From: Dermacentor variabilis
Taxonomy: Eukaryota; Arthropoda; Arachnida; Ixodida; Ixodidae
DNA length: 64,000 nt
Direction of reading: 5' to 3'
Assembly: GCF_050947875.1 (NCBI RefSeq)
Contig: NC_134568.1
Coordinates: 203,299,729 to 203,363,728 of the forward strand
Shown here one piece after another: positions 10,395-22,400 of the stretch. Position numbers and translations under genes: made by a program. A model generated the notes under the pieces. It saw only the letters and a program-made list of their open reading frames with translations. It was not told the origin of the DNA and did no database searches. Position 1 is the stretch's first letter. Each line of letters starts with the position of its first letter.

Positions 10395-11300
10395 CTCTTT
10401 CAGGGTCGATTTTTTTCGCCATATGCGACCGCCCAGGGTTGATTGTTTTATTGCAGATTACAATTCTTCTGAGGGAACTATCTCGAAAAAAATTTACCGC
10501 AATTTTTCTAGGGTGACCGTAGAGTGAGAAAAAAATATTTTGCATTGGTATATATGTACTGTTTATTCATGGATAGCAATAGTAAAAAAAAGAAATATAC
10601 TTATAAGCATTAAAAATTTGATGCATTGTTATACACATAGTTGAAGGCTTAGAAAATGCGCACACGAGAATATTTCGCAAGTCTGCAAATGTTCCTGCTC
10701 TTACACTGATATTTACGTCCATAGTGTAATCGAACTGCGTAGGTGAGCGCACTCAAGAAAACTGTGGTTGTGTGCCCATCAAAAAAGCAAGATGTGTGAC
10801 AAACTTCCGCTGATCTTCATCTTATCGCCAACCAGAGGCAATTAGTTTTCGCGAGTCTCCAAAAAAGAAAAGGAACCGTATGCGTGGCAGCATCCTTCCT
10901 ATGCACACCCCTGTGAGCACTAAACGAGCGAGAAACAGGCAGTTGCCTTTGAGTGATTAGTAACAAGATAGCCATCAGTTTTGCTAGTACAAGAAGCTGA
11001 AACTGCCCACGGAACTAGGCAAAAATCGCCTGCCCGTGTGCGTGCCAATGCGCGAGCAGTAGTATATAGACGCGCCAGAGTAAACTAGCTCTAAAACAAA
11101 CCATGCAACGAAAACCAAGAGAGGGAGGCGCAAGAAAAAGATTCCCTGCATTCCTACATAATGGCAGCACATGCCAGGAAAGAAAAAGTCAGGAAATTGG
11201 TGTGCTTTTTAAACGTACAGATGGCACCATAAATATATGGCATTGACCATTTTGGACTTGTTCACGGCACCGTATATTTACGTCATTGACCTTGAATGGG
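10395..11300. mobile_element. piggyBac-like MITE
   Basis: The left end is CTCTTTCAGGGTCGAT and the right end, reverse-complemented, is CCCATTCAAGGTCAAT. TTAA lies immediately outside on each side (10391-10394 and 11301-11304). The CCCTTT-like start and TTAA target fit piggyBac. The interior repeats CCATATATTTA/CGTATATTTACG motifs near the right end. No transposase is visible. Its left TTAA is also the right TTAA of the Kolobok-like element. Confidence 0.65.
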
Positions 11301-11304
11301 TTAA

Positions 11305-12530
11305 GAAGCGCAGATGAATAGCAACCATCCAGGCAGCACCTTCATGCAGCAGTGCAGCACTGTTCCAACAACTTTGTAAGATGTTAATAGAGTTGCTGTG
11401 TCTGATGCTTATTGCACATTTGCCCTCAAGAGTTACTGGACAGTTTAACATAGCATAAGTTATTCTTATTAAGAAAGAAAACTAGGCAAAATGTCCGTAC
11501 AAGAAACATAAACCTATTGATGACTTCACCACAGGGCACCACTGCCCATGTTGTAATTTATAGCACCTTGCAGTCATAAACAATGCATGCTGAACTGTTT
11601 GTCTTTTGGCATTTGTCTGATGTGTGGGCAGAAAACAAGTTAACCCACTGTGCTTGTAACAGATATTTAAAATCTGAATTTTGTGTGGAAATTTGGTGGG
11701 GGGGGGGAGAAGGGGTGAAGAAATTAAGGATTTTTTCCTGAGTATTGTAAAAGTTTGAAGGTTAAGCGGGAACCACATATATGCACCGTGGGTTAGTGCC
11801 AGCTGGCATCTGGTTGTGGAAAAAGGCAACAACTATTTGTAGCTATTGGAAGAAAGAAAGGAAGGGGAAAATTCTCCTGGCCACATCAGCGATGGCTGAC
11901 ATCTGAATAACTGCCAAAACGGTGGCGCAACCAAAAAGGGAAAGTAAATTACGGGCAGAAGAAAAGTTAATAGGAGCTGTTTGATTAACTTACAGCAATT
12001 ACAATAGTGACGGGTAGGGCAGTTTACACAATGCGGGGTGCGTCATGTGTGCAAGCCAGCTAGGGTGTACGATAGGCCATTGTACCATTGTGCCCGCAAG
12101 CCATTGTGGAATACTGAGATTGCAGAAATGTGCAGGCTCCCCACTTTTGTTCACTGGCCAGTGCGGAGGAACTTTTGAAATGTACACACCCTTGTTCTCC
12201 CCCAACCTCCCAGGCGTGCATGCCGATATCTGGCAGGTACAGATCAGGGTGCCACTTGCGCGTCTGCCCTCGCAAAAATGTGTTGGCAGGGAAGAAAGGG
12301 AAAAGCTTTCTTGTACGCAGTGCCTTGGTTGAAGAAGCTTTTCGTCCAGAAATGAAAGTTGCTTTTCCATAAACAGATGCAAGCTGATGCCTGCGCATAC
12401 ATGTGGGTCCTGCTTTAGTGGGAATATTATTGTTGGGAGATGTCCTTCAGCGAATCGCAGCTTGTGCTTGCATTAGTCTCTTGGGCCGTTGGTATGTGTT
12501 CTGTGCATATGATCCTGTCTTGTGACATAA
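11305..12530. other. Non-coding region upstream of the first recognised exon
   Basis: No gene is supported. A G-run at 11697-11708 and purine-rich tracts occur. The last 60 bases before 12550 resemble a 3' splice site, so this may be intron rather than promoter. No TATA box or initiator was identified. Confidence 0.5.
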
Positions 12531-12926
12531 ATGACAATGTGCTGTGCAGTGTCTGTCCACAGTGGCAGCACCAGTGGGGGCGGCAGCGGCAGCAACCTTG
12601 GCAACCCATCTCCATCTGGCGAGAACATGGGCAATTCTGCTGGCACTGGCGGAACTAACAGCAACTCTCCTGAGAACTCTGCTGGTGCATCAAAAGACGA
12701 AGAAGAGCACAGTGGGCCTCCACAGCCTGCAGCTAATAAGACTGGCAAGGAGCTTGTTCTGGCGCCTCCCCGTGAAAGCAAACGGCCCAACATGAAAAAG
12801 AGGATGGACCTGTCCCTGGCAGACAAGGTTAAGATAGTCTACTCTCTCAAGGAGCCTGGAGCAAAGCATGGTGCAGTAGCGAAACTCTACGGCGTTGCAC
12901 GGTCCACTGTTTGCAAGATAAGCCAG
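12531..12926 (+). CDS. Jerky/Tigger-derived host gene, exon with N-terminal HTH
   Basis: This is the first recognised coding exon of a transposase-derived DNA-binding protein. From the ATG at 12531 it gives 132 residues: a low-complexity Ser/Gly/Asn-rich leader, an acidic patch (SKDEEEHSGPP), a basic stretch (ESKRPNMKKRMDL), and a Psq/CENP-B N-terminal helix-turn-helix at about residues 95-132 (SLADKVKIVYSL, VAKLYGVARSTVCKIS). It ends CAG at the donor GTATGG, phase 0, exactly where the helix-turn-helix ends. The start is uncertain. A TAA precedes the ATG in frame, but a good acceptor (GTGCTGTGCAG, exon from 12550) lies just downstream, so the true 5' end may be in an upstream exon. The frame joins 23074 without a shift. 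Confidence 0.75.
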
Positions 12927-13107
12927 GTATGGTATGCATTTTTGGTGTTCGCATTATTCTTAGTATGTGTATTTTAGGCAACTTCCAAACTTGCCAGACA
13001 GAAATTTTCCATAATCCAGTCATACCTTCGCTTGTATATTAATGCATCTACAATTCGTGAAAAAGTGGGTTTACCAAGATATTTGGATCTTACTGCTTTT
13101 CAAAATA

Positions 13108-15658
13108 CAGTGCAACCTAGTTAAACCGTAGTTAGCCAGAGCTAGGAAAAAGTACGTTCTAAACGGTAGTACTGCTTAGGTGAAAGAGGAGCCTTTCTTA
13201 CTCAATTTCCCGCCAATAGTAACACCGCCGGCTCGCCGGTGACGCTAAAATCCGGGAAGAAGTCCAAACGCGCGATCCCATTAGTCGACTAGCGCGCGTG
13301 ACCAGAAACGCGTGCTGTCGTTGGCTGCGCGAGGTTCCTGTCGTCTGCTCTATTCCGCCGGTGACGCGACGGCACGTCTCGTAGGTTTGTGACAAATGCG
13401 CAACGATGACCGATCCAACGGGGAAGTATGCCACGAGGCACAACTTCGGCAAAAAGAAGAAGTGATCAGCTTATAACTTTCAAAAGCGTTCCATTCCTTT
13501 GGAGAACATCGATAATTGTCCGGATTGTCCGCCACCAACCGCAAGTGATGCCGAAGCCGTGGATGATGCCGAAGTAGGCCTAGCCAGCTCAACGAGGTGT
13601 TCCTGACAGCGGCCGCGTCCGGCGTGACACTGCGATGTTGCAGCGTGCGGATTTGCTGCAGAGGAAGATGAATGCTCAAAAAAGCTTCGAGTTCTTGTGT
13701 CAACACCAGCAACTAAGCGGAAGTTCGATTTGCTCACACGCGCCGACGGCGTTGCAGCCGCACCAGTCGACGCCTTCGCTATCGTCAGTAGGACTCCGTG
13801 AATGCACTGATGTTGTTTGTCACAGGCAAGGTGTGCGGCGGTAGCGTCGCAGTAGGCAAAAGCGAACGGGAATATGGCCTCGCCATAAAGATCGTTATCA
13901 CGTGCACGTGCTGCGGCGATATCGCGTCGGCGTGGAGCTCGACCCGCATCAACGGTAACCTTGCCGCACGGGCACGATGCAAGCCACCGGGATTCGGTGA
14001 ACGGCGCTAAACAATGTTTTTGCCACATTTGGGTGACCGTGGTCAGAGCGACTACATTCCTGGTGGCTGTTGGCCACTTTGCAAAATATTGCAAATTATT
14101 TCTCCACTTTTGATTAAAAGTGAATGTTTTTCTTTTTTTTTTCTCGTATTCTCAAAACACCGATTTTTGACTGCTTGCTGGTTTGCGGCAGAGATATCTC
14201 TGCCTTCAAGGCAGGTAGAGCCATAATTTTTGTTGTGGCTTGTAGCTGAGTGTGCAAAGTACGCAGTGGTAGGAACAGATCTTGGAATTTATGCTTCAAA
14301 ATTTTTCAATTCTGCTTTAGATCAGACAGTAGGGAACTCACATTTGGAACAGTAAATATTGAATTGCTATAGAGTTACTAATATTAGTTATATCTAAAAG
14401 GTATTCCTACCATTGTGTTCCTTATGTTTTCTAGTACTAGGCATGTGACAATATGAATTTTTGTAGTGTGGGTATTTTTCTCTTGTTTGTGCAAATGATG
14501 AACAATGAATTTAATTTATCTTCAGAAGTAAATGGCCTATTGGAAAAATAATTACATATTTGAAATCAGCATAGAAGTCTTAATAAGGTTGGAAAGTTTC
14601 ATTATTATTGATTAAAAAATGAATATTATATCTATAGTAGTGTCTCCCCTGAAAAGGACTGTCGTCACGTTGCTAGTGTGGAGAGAAAGTGAATGTCCTC
14701 GGCAGCTTTTCAAGCAGCTGCAAAGCGAAGGCAGCGAGGAAATCTCCATCTAGATTATTCCCCTAGAGCCTTCTGAGCCATTGGCTATGACAATGTCATG
14801 CATCCAGGAGAATAAAATGCTTTTTTCCCATGGTGGCTAGTTTTTTCCACTTTTTTCAACGCACTTTTTTTGGTAATCAGCAATTTTCCGGGAGTCATAG
14901 TTACTTTCCTAATCATCCAATTTGAATAAATTTTGCTATATCTGATAGCCAGGCTCCCAGGGAGTACAGTAAGTCTATAATACCACATTTCTGCACCTTG
15001 AAACATAGCGAAATTTTGAGGAAGGTAAAAAAATATGTATATCGCATGTCAAGTTACAACTTTGAGCTTTTGTAACTTTGGATAGAACAGAGGTAGGAAT
15101 ATGAGACAATGCTTACTGCACTCCTTGAAGATTCAGGAATATTTTCACATAACTTTTACATTTCTTACTGCAAAAATTTTTTTGCCAGTCATCACGAAAC
15201 ATGGGAACAGGAAAAATGTTATAAAATATTTTTCTCATTATATAGAGAAAAACTAATTACGTATTTGCATCAAGCACATTAAATTACATATTACCTACAT
15301 ATTTAATTCCTATAGCAGCAATATCAATAATGGTATTGGTAAAGGCCCAGGTCCCCCCATACTGAAATGATGTTGATGTGGCTTCAGGCGCAAACACACA
15401 GGGTGTTTGGAGGCCGTTGTTCCGACCTCTGAGGCTTGTTGTTCTGCTGGGCCACCCAGTAGGGACGACGCACCGCCGTGATTGCACGACGAAAAGTGGA
15501 AACACTATGTGTTAACCTATACATACGCAATAAGCTGGTACGGTTTATGTGGATACAAAACGCATTATGTTCAATGGCTACTGATTCGGGGATTTGACTT
15601 TACTACTTTTAAAGCAAAACTACTGTTTAAGCAGGTACGGTTTAACGAGGTTTTACTG
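13108..15658. mobile_element. Tigger-like element, no recognisable transposase
   Basis: The left end is CAGTGCAACCTAGTTAAACC and the right end, reverse-complemented, is CAGTAAAACCTCGTTAAACC. TA stands on both sides (13106-13107 and 15659-15660). A second subterminal TACGGT/CTGCTTA motif occurs near each end. The GC-rich 13.2-14.0 kb part has long open frames on the minus strand, but none shows helix-turn-helix or DDE motifs. The right half is AT-rich and empty. Confidence 0.75.
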
Positions 15659-15660
15659 TA

Positions 15661-16076
15661 AACCATGCTGTGTGCTTGTGTTGCAATCACCACCAGACTT
15701 ATTTCTGTAGACTGTTATAGATGCTAGATCAGTTTTATGAGTGCTGGGGCACACCTGCCCACTTTCCAGGGTCATTTTTGCAGCATTAGAACTGTACAAT
15801 GAAGCAACTCCCATTGAACTGTTTAAATGTAGCTGTGTTTCTATGCTTGTTTGAGCATTTCTCTCCCCTCCCCTTTATTTTTCGGTTTGTGCTGTATCAA
15901 AAGGTGCTTCCACTGACTTTCTTTTTCTTTGTTTTGGCTGCATCCTGTCATTTCTTTGCCTGTCTTTTGAGCAGCGTAATGTATAAGCAAAGGCTGAGTT
16001 GATGAAAATTCCTTTTTCTCGCGCTAGAAGTAATGACACAGGAAAAGCCCAGGCCAATTTTTCTCGTACAGTCGCC
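15661..16076. other. Intronic spacer
   Basis: AT-rich intron sequence with T-rich tracts. Nothing is recognised in it. Confidence 0.6.
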
Positions 16077-16817
16077 GACCGATAATTCGGATGTCGATAA
16101 CTCGGACATGCTTGAATATTAGGACACTAGCCCCATAGATGTCATGTACAAGGACAACTGAAATTTTGGACACCTTTCAGCGCGCTGTGCAATAATTCGT
16201 ACTCTGACTGCATGGCTGTGTGTTAATTTAACCACCGAATCAAGCAGAAATGGTGATATTTTCATTATGATGCGTCGCCGGCACCTCCTCGAAACCGAAA
16301 TTTGCAGAGCCTAGTCGATCTAGTAGTTGTCGATGAAGATTCAGTGCATGCATTGACTGTAATTTCATCCATCTGTAGCAACAGCGTGATGATGGCCACA
16401 GTTTTTTAGCAATGCTCAATCAATTCTATCATCCACCATTCATGGCCAGCTGATCCCATTGATGAACTGTTTGGAACGCTGCTCTGACCACCGACGAATG
16501 TCGAAAAGTGTGAAAAAGAATAGCATAAAGGCATTGACAGAAAATCATGGCCATAGACTGTCTCTGCCAAAGGCAAGCACATGTGCCCACAGCAATCGGG
16601 GTGTCTACCAACCAGGAAAACCAGGAATTCTCAGGGAATTTGAATAGTCTGGAAATACTCAGGGAAAACTCAGGGAATTTGTGCTTCTGTCAGGGAAAAT
16701 TAGCTGTAATTTTATTGAAAGCGAACGAAAGTCGCGCTGATGCTGGCCCCAGTAACAGATGAATCGCAACGAATTGTATTGGACATCATGTCGTTGGCTC
16801 GAGGAGTCTGCAGCGTA

Positions 16818-17584
16818 CAGTCAACGACCGATTTTCCAGACTCGATTTTTCTGACATGCCTGATAATTCGCACGGCTTTGCGGCACCACCACGTACCCCA
16901 TAGAGTCACTGTATAAGAACATCTGAAATTTGGGATGCAAAAACACTTCGTCGACCGATATTTCTAACTTTTTGCCGTGACTGCAGATCCGAAATGGCAT
17001 TAATCAAAGCCACCACCGCCGCCATTTTGATTATCTCGCCGCTTCAAACCGGCGCTCTAGCAGGCAGATCCGCTGGCAGCCATAGCCACCACCGTGACAA
17101 CGACAGGCCTACCTGCTTCTACGTGCACTATTAAGCTTCTTGCCATGCGGTGCCATGTTTTTCATTGAAAGAATTCGCCGCTGTCAGCAATGGCACCAAC
17201 TCCGCCGTTGTAATCCTCCAGATTGTCTTCGAAGCTTGGAAAACAATGTGTTACATAATGCTGGTTCTCGAAAGTCAGCTTCGCTTCAGTATAGCAGTGT
17301 CAGGCGATGAAGCATACCAAAACTATTGCGGTGTGAAGCTTAACAAGCGTGGGAAGGGGCAATTGTCACTGGACACAGTATGTATCTCTTAATTATACAT
17401 GCGTGCATCCTCGTCTCCTGTTGCACTATGAGCACCGATACTCCTAATAAGTTTACTGGCAGGCCTCCATAGCTTTTTCTGACGTCCCTGTGGTGATTTG
17501 AGCCCTTAGGGGAGTTCAACATGCATTCATTTTTTCGGACATTGTCGCAGCCCTTTGGGAGTCTGAAAAATCAGACATTGACTG
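16818..17584. mobile_element. Tigger-type MITE
   Basis: The left end is CAGTCAACGACCGATTTTCC and the right end, reverse-complemented, is CAGTCAATGTCTGATTTTTC. TA stands on both sides (16816-16817 and 17585-17586). The 767-bp interior has no transposase. It is inserted in the CAGGGTGTCTAC element just upstream of that element's coding tail. Confidence 0.78.
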
Positions 17585-17586
17585 TA

Positions 17587-17743
17587 CAACTGACCAAGAG
17601 GATGCTTCAAATGGTCCGTGCGGCGAAGGCATGGCGGAAGGACGAGAATGGAAAGGATCCATGCGTGAGGAATGAACGGGAAAGGAAGCGTGCCGCCGCC
17701 TCTTTGAAGAAGCTTGAACTCAAAAAACAAAGTGTTGGCTGAT
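17587..17743 (+). pseudogene. C-terminal tail of a transposase-like protein
   Basis: About 50 residues read LTKRMLQMVRAAKAWRKDEN and continue with a Lys/Arg/Glu-rich helix ending LKKLELKKQSVG and a stop. An AATAAA follows within about 40 bases. Charged C-terminal tails of this form (TK-RML--V--A then basic/acidic residues) occur at the end of multi-domain transposase-like proteins. The assignment to the enclosing element is inference from position and strand. Everything upstream in the frame was cut off by the MITE insertion or lost. Confidence 0.45.
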
Positions 17744-18324
17744 GCCGAGATGCAGGTGTCCCTCATCCTAATGAAAATAAACTTTAAAGCAGTGCAACCC
17801 AACACTGAGGTGTTGTGTACGGGCTGAGAGTTTGTCAGGACAGTTGAGGTTGAGTTTCCAGCTGCTGAGGGAGAATCTTAGTTGCGATAAAGTTCAGGCC
17901 TCATACCAATGAGTTGCTATCAGTTGATAGAAATAGCTCATATTCGAAAAATATTGGCTTCTCTATGCATCTCCTTCTCATTGGTATTTGAAAGTGTTCG
18001 GCTCAATTTGGAATGGGTTTTGCCATTTTTTTCAAATATAGTTTATTCGTTGTGCATTTTACTAATACCTTGCTTCTCTTTTCTTTTTGAATAAAATAAA
18101 CATTACAACTTACTATTCAAACTGGATTAAGTCATTTTTTTGTTTGAACATGCTTGCTAGAGAGGGATGGCATCGGGCAACATGGTGTCGGCCCGTCTTG
18201 ACGTATAACAACGTTCCGTCTCATTCAGAAAATTTTGCAAAGGCACTCGGGGAAAACCTGGAAAACTTAGGGAATTTGGAAATGTCAACTTAGTAGACAC
18301 CCTGAGCAATGCATTGACAAACTT

Positions 18325-18623
18325 GGGCCGTATTCTTGGATGATCACTTAGGAAAATGCTTTCAATTTCACCATGTTTTGCGTGACTAGCACTAGATGTT
18401 TTGATGGGCGGCATCCTTTCCGCTCTTTGATAAGATAGCGTGCTTTGCATTGTGCCAAGAACCGCACCACTTGTATACGCCAATGCATTTTGTGCTAGTC
18501 ACGTGAAAAATGGTGTACTTAGCACTGTGCCAAGGATGACTGGGCTCGTATATGTGGATGCGTCATGCACTTGTCACGCAAAATTGAAGCCATCCTCAAA
18601 AGTGACAGTCTAAGAATACGGCA
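18325..18623. mobile_element. Palindromic MITE (GGGCCGTATTCTT ends)
   Basis: The left end is GGGCCGTATTCTTGGATGAT and the right end, reverse-complemented, is TTTGCCGTATTCTTAGACTG. The repeated block GTGCCAAG occurs inside. At about 300 bp with no coding capacity, it is a typical palindromic MITE. The superfamily is uncertain; Harbinger-like is possible. Confidence 0.6.
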
Positions 18624-18749
18624 AACCTTTTTTGAATACTTGTGCTTTAATGTCACTTTTTTCCAGCAAATACGGCGTTTTGGACTCCCAATTAATTTCG
18701 GTGTTTTTGTCTGCCCCTGTCGAGTTTAAATTATCGGTTGGAGACTGTA

Positions 18750-20998
18750 TGGGACCATTGAAAGTTCTGCAGGATATGTTTTCTCACCAGCACTGTGTTC
18801 TGCCGGATTTAGCATCATTGGGCATCGTGATTTACCATGTTGAATTTGATAGATTAGCTACTCATTGTCCTCACCACACATTCCGCAGCTAATGCAGAAA
18901 TGCAAGACCTTTGATGTGATACTAGGCAGCCCTGAAAGATGGCACTGGTAGCAGAAGTATTCAGGACAAGCATAACTGACACAAGAAAAATTGGCATGTA
19001 AGGCTCCATCAGGCTCCATCAGTGCACTTGGCTGCTTCTGGTCATTTTACACGCTGCCCCGAGGAGGTGGAAATGGATAATCAGGAATCTTAACGCCCAC
19101 TTGATGAAAATGACTTAAATGGATAGTGACACATATATTTTGCTTTCCCATGTAAATTGTTTCTTGGCTTTTGGACTTGCTTTTTAAGAATAATAACAAA
19201 TCAGGAACACACTCTTCCGTTGTGCTGTGTAAATGTTGGGTTTTTAGTCAGTCTTAGGTTCTTTGTCTCTCTTAGGTAATCATATGAAGCCAACAGACAA
19301 TGAAACCCAGGGGAAATCAAAGGGAAGATAAAAAATGATTCATTAAAATACAGGAACATTTATAGACTGTTTACAGCACCATACCCATGGGCACGGCCAT
19401 ACTTGGTCATGTGACCGCGCCTGTCATTCCGTGAGCGTCTTCTGATTGGCGTTTGCTCGCTTGTTTACAGTGCCCGTAGCGGCCGCAGGCATGACTCAGA
19501 GAGACATATTTCAGCCCTCATGGTGTGCAATGAACGGGTAGATGACGAAAGACTGGCCAAAGCTGCAGAGGCACTTCAAGTGTACCTTTAATTTGTACAG
19601 TCTGTCTGCACTGCAATATTACTGTGTGTGAGCCTACCAGCGGAAAGTGACGAATGTAGAAGCATCACTGCATGATGCTGGTTTTTACCCTTTATATTTT
19701 ACTTTATTCCACTCATTGCACCGTTCGATTTGTAAGGATTTTACGGCCATATGCCTGTTGTCCTCGTTACGTGTACGCACAACAACTTTGTTTGCGAATT
19801 GATGCAGAAAATGCCTGTTTGCCTTGCGCTGACTATAGTGCCACAATGCTCCGACTACAGTGGTTGGTATCTGACGGCATCATCCTTGTTGCCAGCGCTG
19901 ATAAGATAAATTGGGAATTGTTTTCTAATTGCTTGCAGTACTTTTTCGAATGTATTCCCATAGGCTTGGACAGAAATGCTGCAAGTGGCCGAGCAATCAC
20001 TTGCCTGCTGTTTTATTTCCGGAACAGAAAGAAAACGCGGTGCCTGCCTATATTATTCCGTGTTTGACTTCGCTGCTATGGGAAGTGAAGTTGCTCGAGT
20101 AGGTCAATCATACTTTTGTGGAGAGTGGATGTAGGGCTTACCTGTATGCTTATTGAAGTTCAGTTACATTCTGTGATATTTTGTGGCAACGGTGGCGGTA
20201 ATGCTGTGCTGTTGCTGTAGGCGGTGTTAGCCTGGAGGTCATTGCCGGCGATTAGTTGCCGATCATTGCTGGCAATTGGCTGTCTGGTGCTGGCGGTTGA
20301 GCTTGTGCTCACCTTGCGGAAAAAGGTGTATGGTGAGCGGTCCTAAACCGAGGCACTCTTTGTGCAGCCAAGGTGGATGACTTTCGCATACATATCTCAT
20401 CCAACACCTTCAAGTCCTTGTCGCAGTTCTTGATATTTGTGGCAGTGCATGTCTTTCCTCTGCTGTTCCACACTTCAAATAAATGGTGTTAGGAAATCCC
20501 CGGCCTTTCGGCGCAACATTGCTGGAGCAGCCAGCTGCGGCTGATGCCTGCTTGCTCCAGATTTGGAAAGCGTTCAATGGTTGCGCGCCTCTGGTGGCCC
20601 CTCGTGTATGTTGAGCACACTGCTCTGTTTAAAAGGTGTATATATGAGGGCTAAATTTGTAATAAGCTTCGTATTATTAATAAAAGAAAAGTGAAATGAA
20701 AGTGAAACTCTGTGAGTGGTGCTGGCCAATGCTCCCAGGGCTGGGTTTAAATACACGGATGCATATAACCCGAGAAAGTGTATCATCGTCATCATCATTT
20801 ATCATTTATTTTCCCTTAAGGACTCCTGTCGAGGTATTACATAAGGGAGAGTTATAAAAGGTAAGAGCAGGAACAAAGACATAGCTTCAGTTTCCTGCAA
20901 AACGCAGCCTGTGGATTTGTTTGAGAAGAAAACTGAAAAAAATGGAGGCATAATGCAGGACAAAAAAAAAAAAAAGGATGGAGGGACAACTGTCACTG
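18750..20998. other. Intron sequence with minor repeat fragments
   Basis: No coding exon is recognised. A SINE-related block (ATATGAAGCCAACAGACAAT-like, 19282-19301) is the reverse complement of a block at about 22356-22375. A LINE-tail-like (TCATCATTTATCATTTATTT) segment occurs at 20785-20812. A 19.4-19.6 kb segment is GC-richer without motifs. The 131-codon open frame at 19672-20067 shows no domain. Confidence 0.5.
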
Positions 20999-21000
20999 TA

Positions 21001-22157
21001 CAGTCAAACCTTGTTATTACGAAGTTGCATTAGACACAAAAATATTTTTGTTATATCTAATATTCATTGTAAGCATACACGGAGATATCAACAAAAAGAA
21101 GAAAAAAATGTGGTCATGTCTATGCAAAAGAAATGCAAGGGGTTGGGGCGGTGTCTCCAATGGGCTAGAAAGGTTTCGATCACCCGCCGACATCTTGCCG
21201 TGCCAATATGAGGCACGGGAACAACAATAAGTTACATATACACGCTTTGCATTTCCACGAATGCTCTACCGTATGACTGGTGTCATTGCACAGGTTGGGC
21301 AATTTGTCTTGCCGATTGCTGTCCAACAAAGCCAAGCCAGTGGCCAAAACATGCATGCCACCGATATACTTTTCGAACAGGAAGGGGACCACTTGTTAAT
21401 CCATACTCTGCTACTACAGCTGTCAGTCTAGCTTGTGCTTCTCATCTCGCACTCAATCGCTGATAAGCTCTACGAGTGCAAGCATTAATACAAGCATGCT
21501 CCCGACAGACCTTTCCGCAAACGGAGGTTACTGCATGTGGATCCATGCTCTGCTACTACAGCTGTCAGTCTAACCCTTGTGTCTGATGTCACACTAGATC
21601 GCTGGTAAGGTCTGCAAGTGAGAACATATTGATGCTGAGCTTCCCACAACGGCTTGTCAGTAGCCTTTGCTGGCCACACTGCTTAGGTCGCCTAACCAGT
21701 ACCGCTTTGTCCGGAGTCAGCAACCAAAGTTGCGATTTCATGCCAGTCAACATGTTCGCAGCTTTATTCATGGCTGCCATGTTTGCGGTATTGTACGTGC
21801 AGTTCATGCCTGAAACACTGTCCGGCGTTCAAAATTTCAGTTATTGCCGTTATACATTTGTGCTAGTGGTATGTTGCTGTGCCGTAAGAACCATTCAGGT
21901 CTGAAAAAAAAAAATCGGCCGTCTGAATAATCAGTCGGCGATTGTATTAAAGATTTTTGATACCAGAATATATATTTTGAGGCGCGTGCAAAAAAAAAAA
22001 AGGAAAATTTGCTTTGCTATAACAGATACCATGTCACATTCTGCATTTTCTATTGCATTATAGCAGAATATGCCATTGTAATAAAGCATTACCAATAAAA
22101 TTTTATCTTTACTTGGTTATATATACGATAATTCATTATACTATTGAAGTTCAACTG
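21001..22157. mobile_element. Tigger-like non-autonomous element
   Basis: The left end is CAGTCAAACCTTGTTATTAC and the right end, reverse-complemented, is CAGTTGAACTTCAATAGTAT. TA is outside on both sides (20999-21000 and 22158-22159). An inner Tigger-type right end (AATCAGTCGGCGATTG, 21931-21946) shows a second insertion whose left end is unclear. A diverged tandem duplication lies at 21395-21650. No transposase is seen. Confidence 0.65.
21395..21650. repeat. Diverged tandem duplication, period about 145 bp
   Basis: CTCTGCTACTACAGCTGTCA occurs at about 21407 and again at about 21549. Matching context follows on both sides (CGCTGATAAG versus CGCTGGTAAG, then GCAAG...CATGCTCCC versus GCAAG...GCTGAGCTTCCC). 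Confidence 0.6.
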
Positions 22158-22159
22158 TA

Positions 22160-22400
22160 GCTCAAATGGTCGAACATTGGATGCATCATGTGGAGGGTGT
22201 GGGTTTGGCTTCTACCAGCAGCAAGTTGTCTTTCTTCCTGTTTCATTTTCCCATTCCTCTAATAATTAAGAATGTGAAGTTTATTACAAGTTTAACCCTC
22301 GTCTACAGTTCTATATGAAAAGTTATTTCCCCTATGCTTTTCTTGCCTTCGTTGTCTGTTGGCTTCATATAGTTATTACCAAAGATCAAGCTTTGTGGCT
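22160..22400 (+). repeat. tRNA-derived SINE, second family
   Basis: The start GTAGCTCAAATGGTCGAACA resembles a tRNA A box, and GTGGGTTTGGCTTC about 35 bases on resembles a B box. The tail block TTGTCTGTTGGCTTCATATA recurs inverted at about 19282-19301. It is not a tRNA gene, because no cloverleaf can be closed. Confidence 0.5.

Larger units (their letters stand above)
16597..18304 (+). mobile_element. CAGGGTGTCTAC-ended DNA transposon with 6-bp duplication
   Basis: The left end is CGGGGTGTCTACCAACC and the right end, reverse-complemented, is CAGGGTGTCTACTAAG. Both are followed by GGGAATTT/GGAAAACC-rich subterminal repeats. The hexamer AGCAAT abuts both ends (16591-16596 and 18305-18310). That fits superfamilies with 6-bp duplications (IS3EU- or Dada-like) better than hAT (8 bp), although a decayed hAT duplication cannot be excluded. 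The plus strand carries a short coding tail (17587-17743) and an AATAAA at about 17775. Confidence 0.6.
16079..18747. mobile_element. Tigger-type outer element of a nest
   Basis: The left end is CAGTCGCCGACCGATAATTC and the right end, reverse-complemented, is CAGTCTCCAACCGATAATTT. TA lies on both sides (16077-16078 and 18748-18749). Most of the interior is occupied by younger insertions (16597-18304, 16818-17584 and 18325-18623). Little of its own sequence remains and no transposase is seen. Confidence 0.72.

Noticed and set aside
13480..14094. 204-codon minus-strand open frame inside the Tigger-like element
   Set aside because: GC-rich stretch with long frames on several strands. No helix-turn-helix or DDE motif, and Cys/His content not in any zinc-finger spacing.
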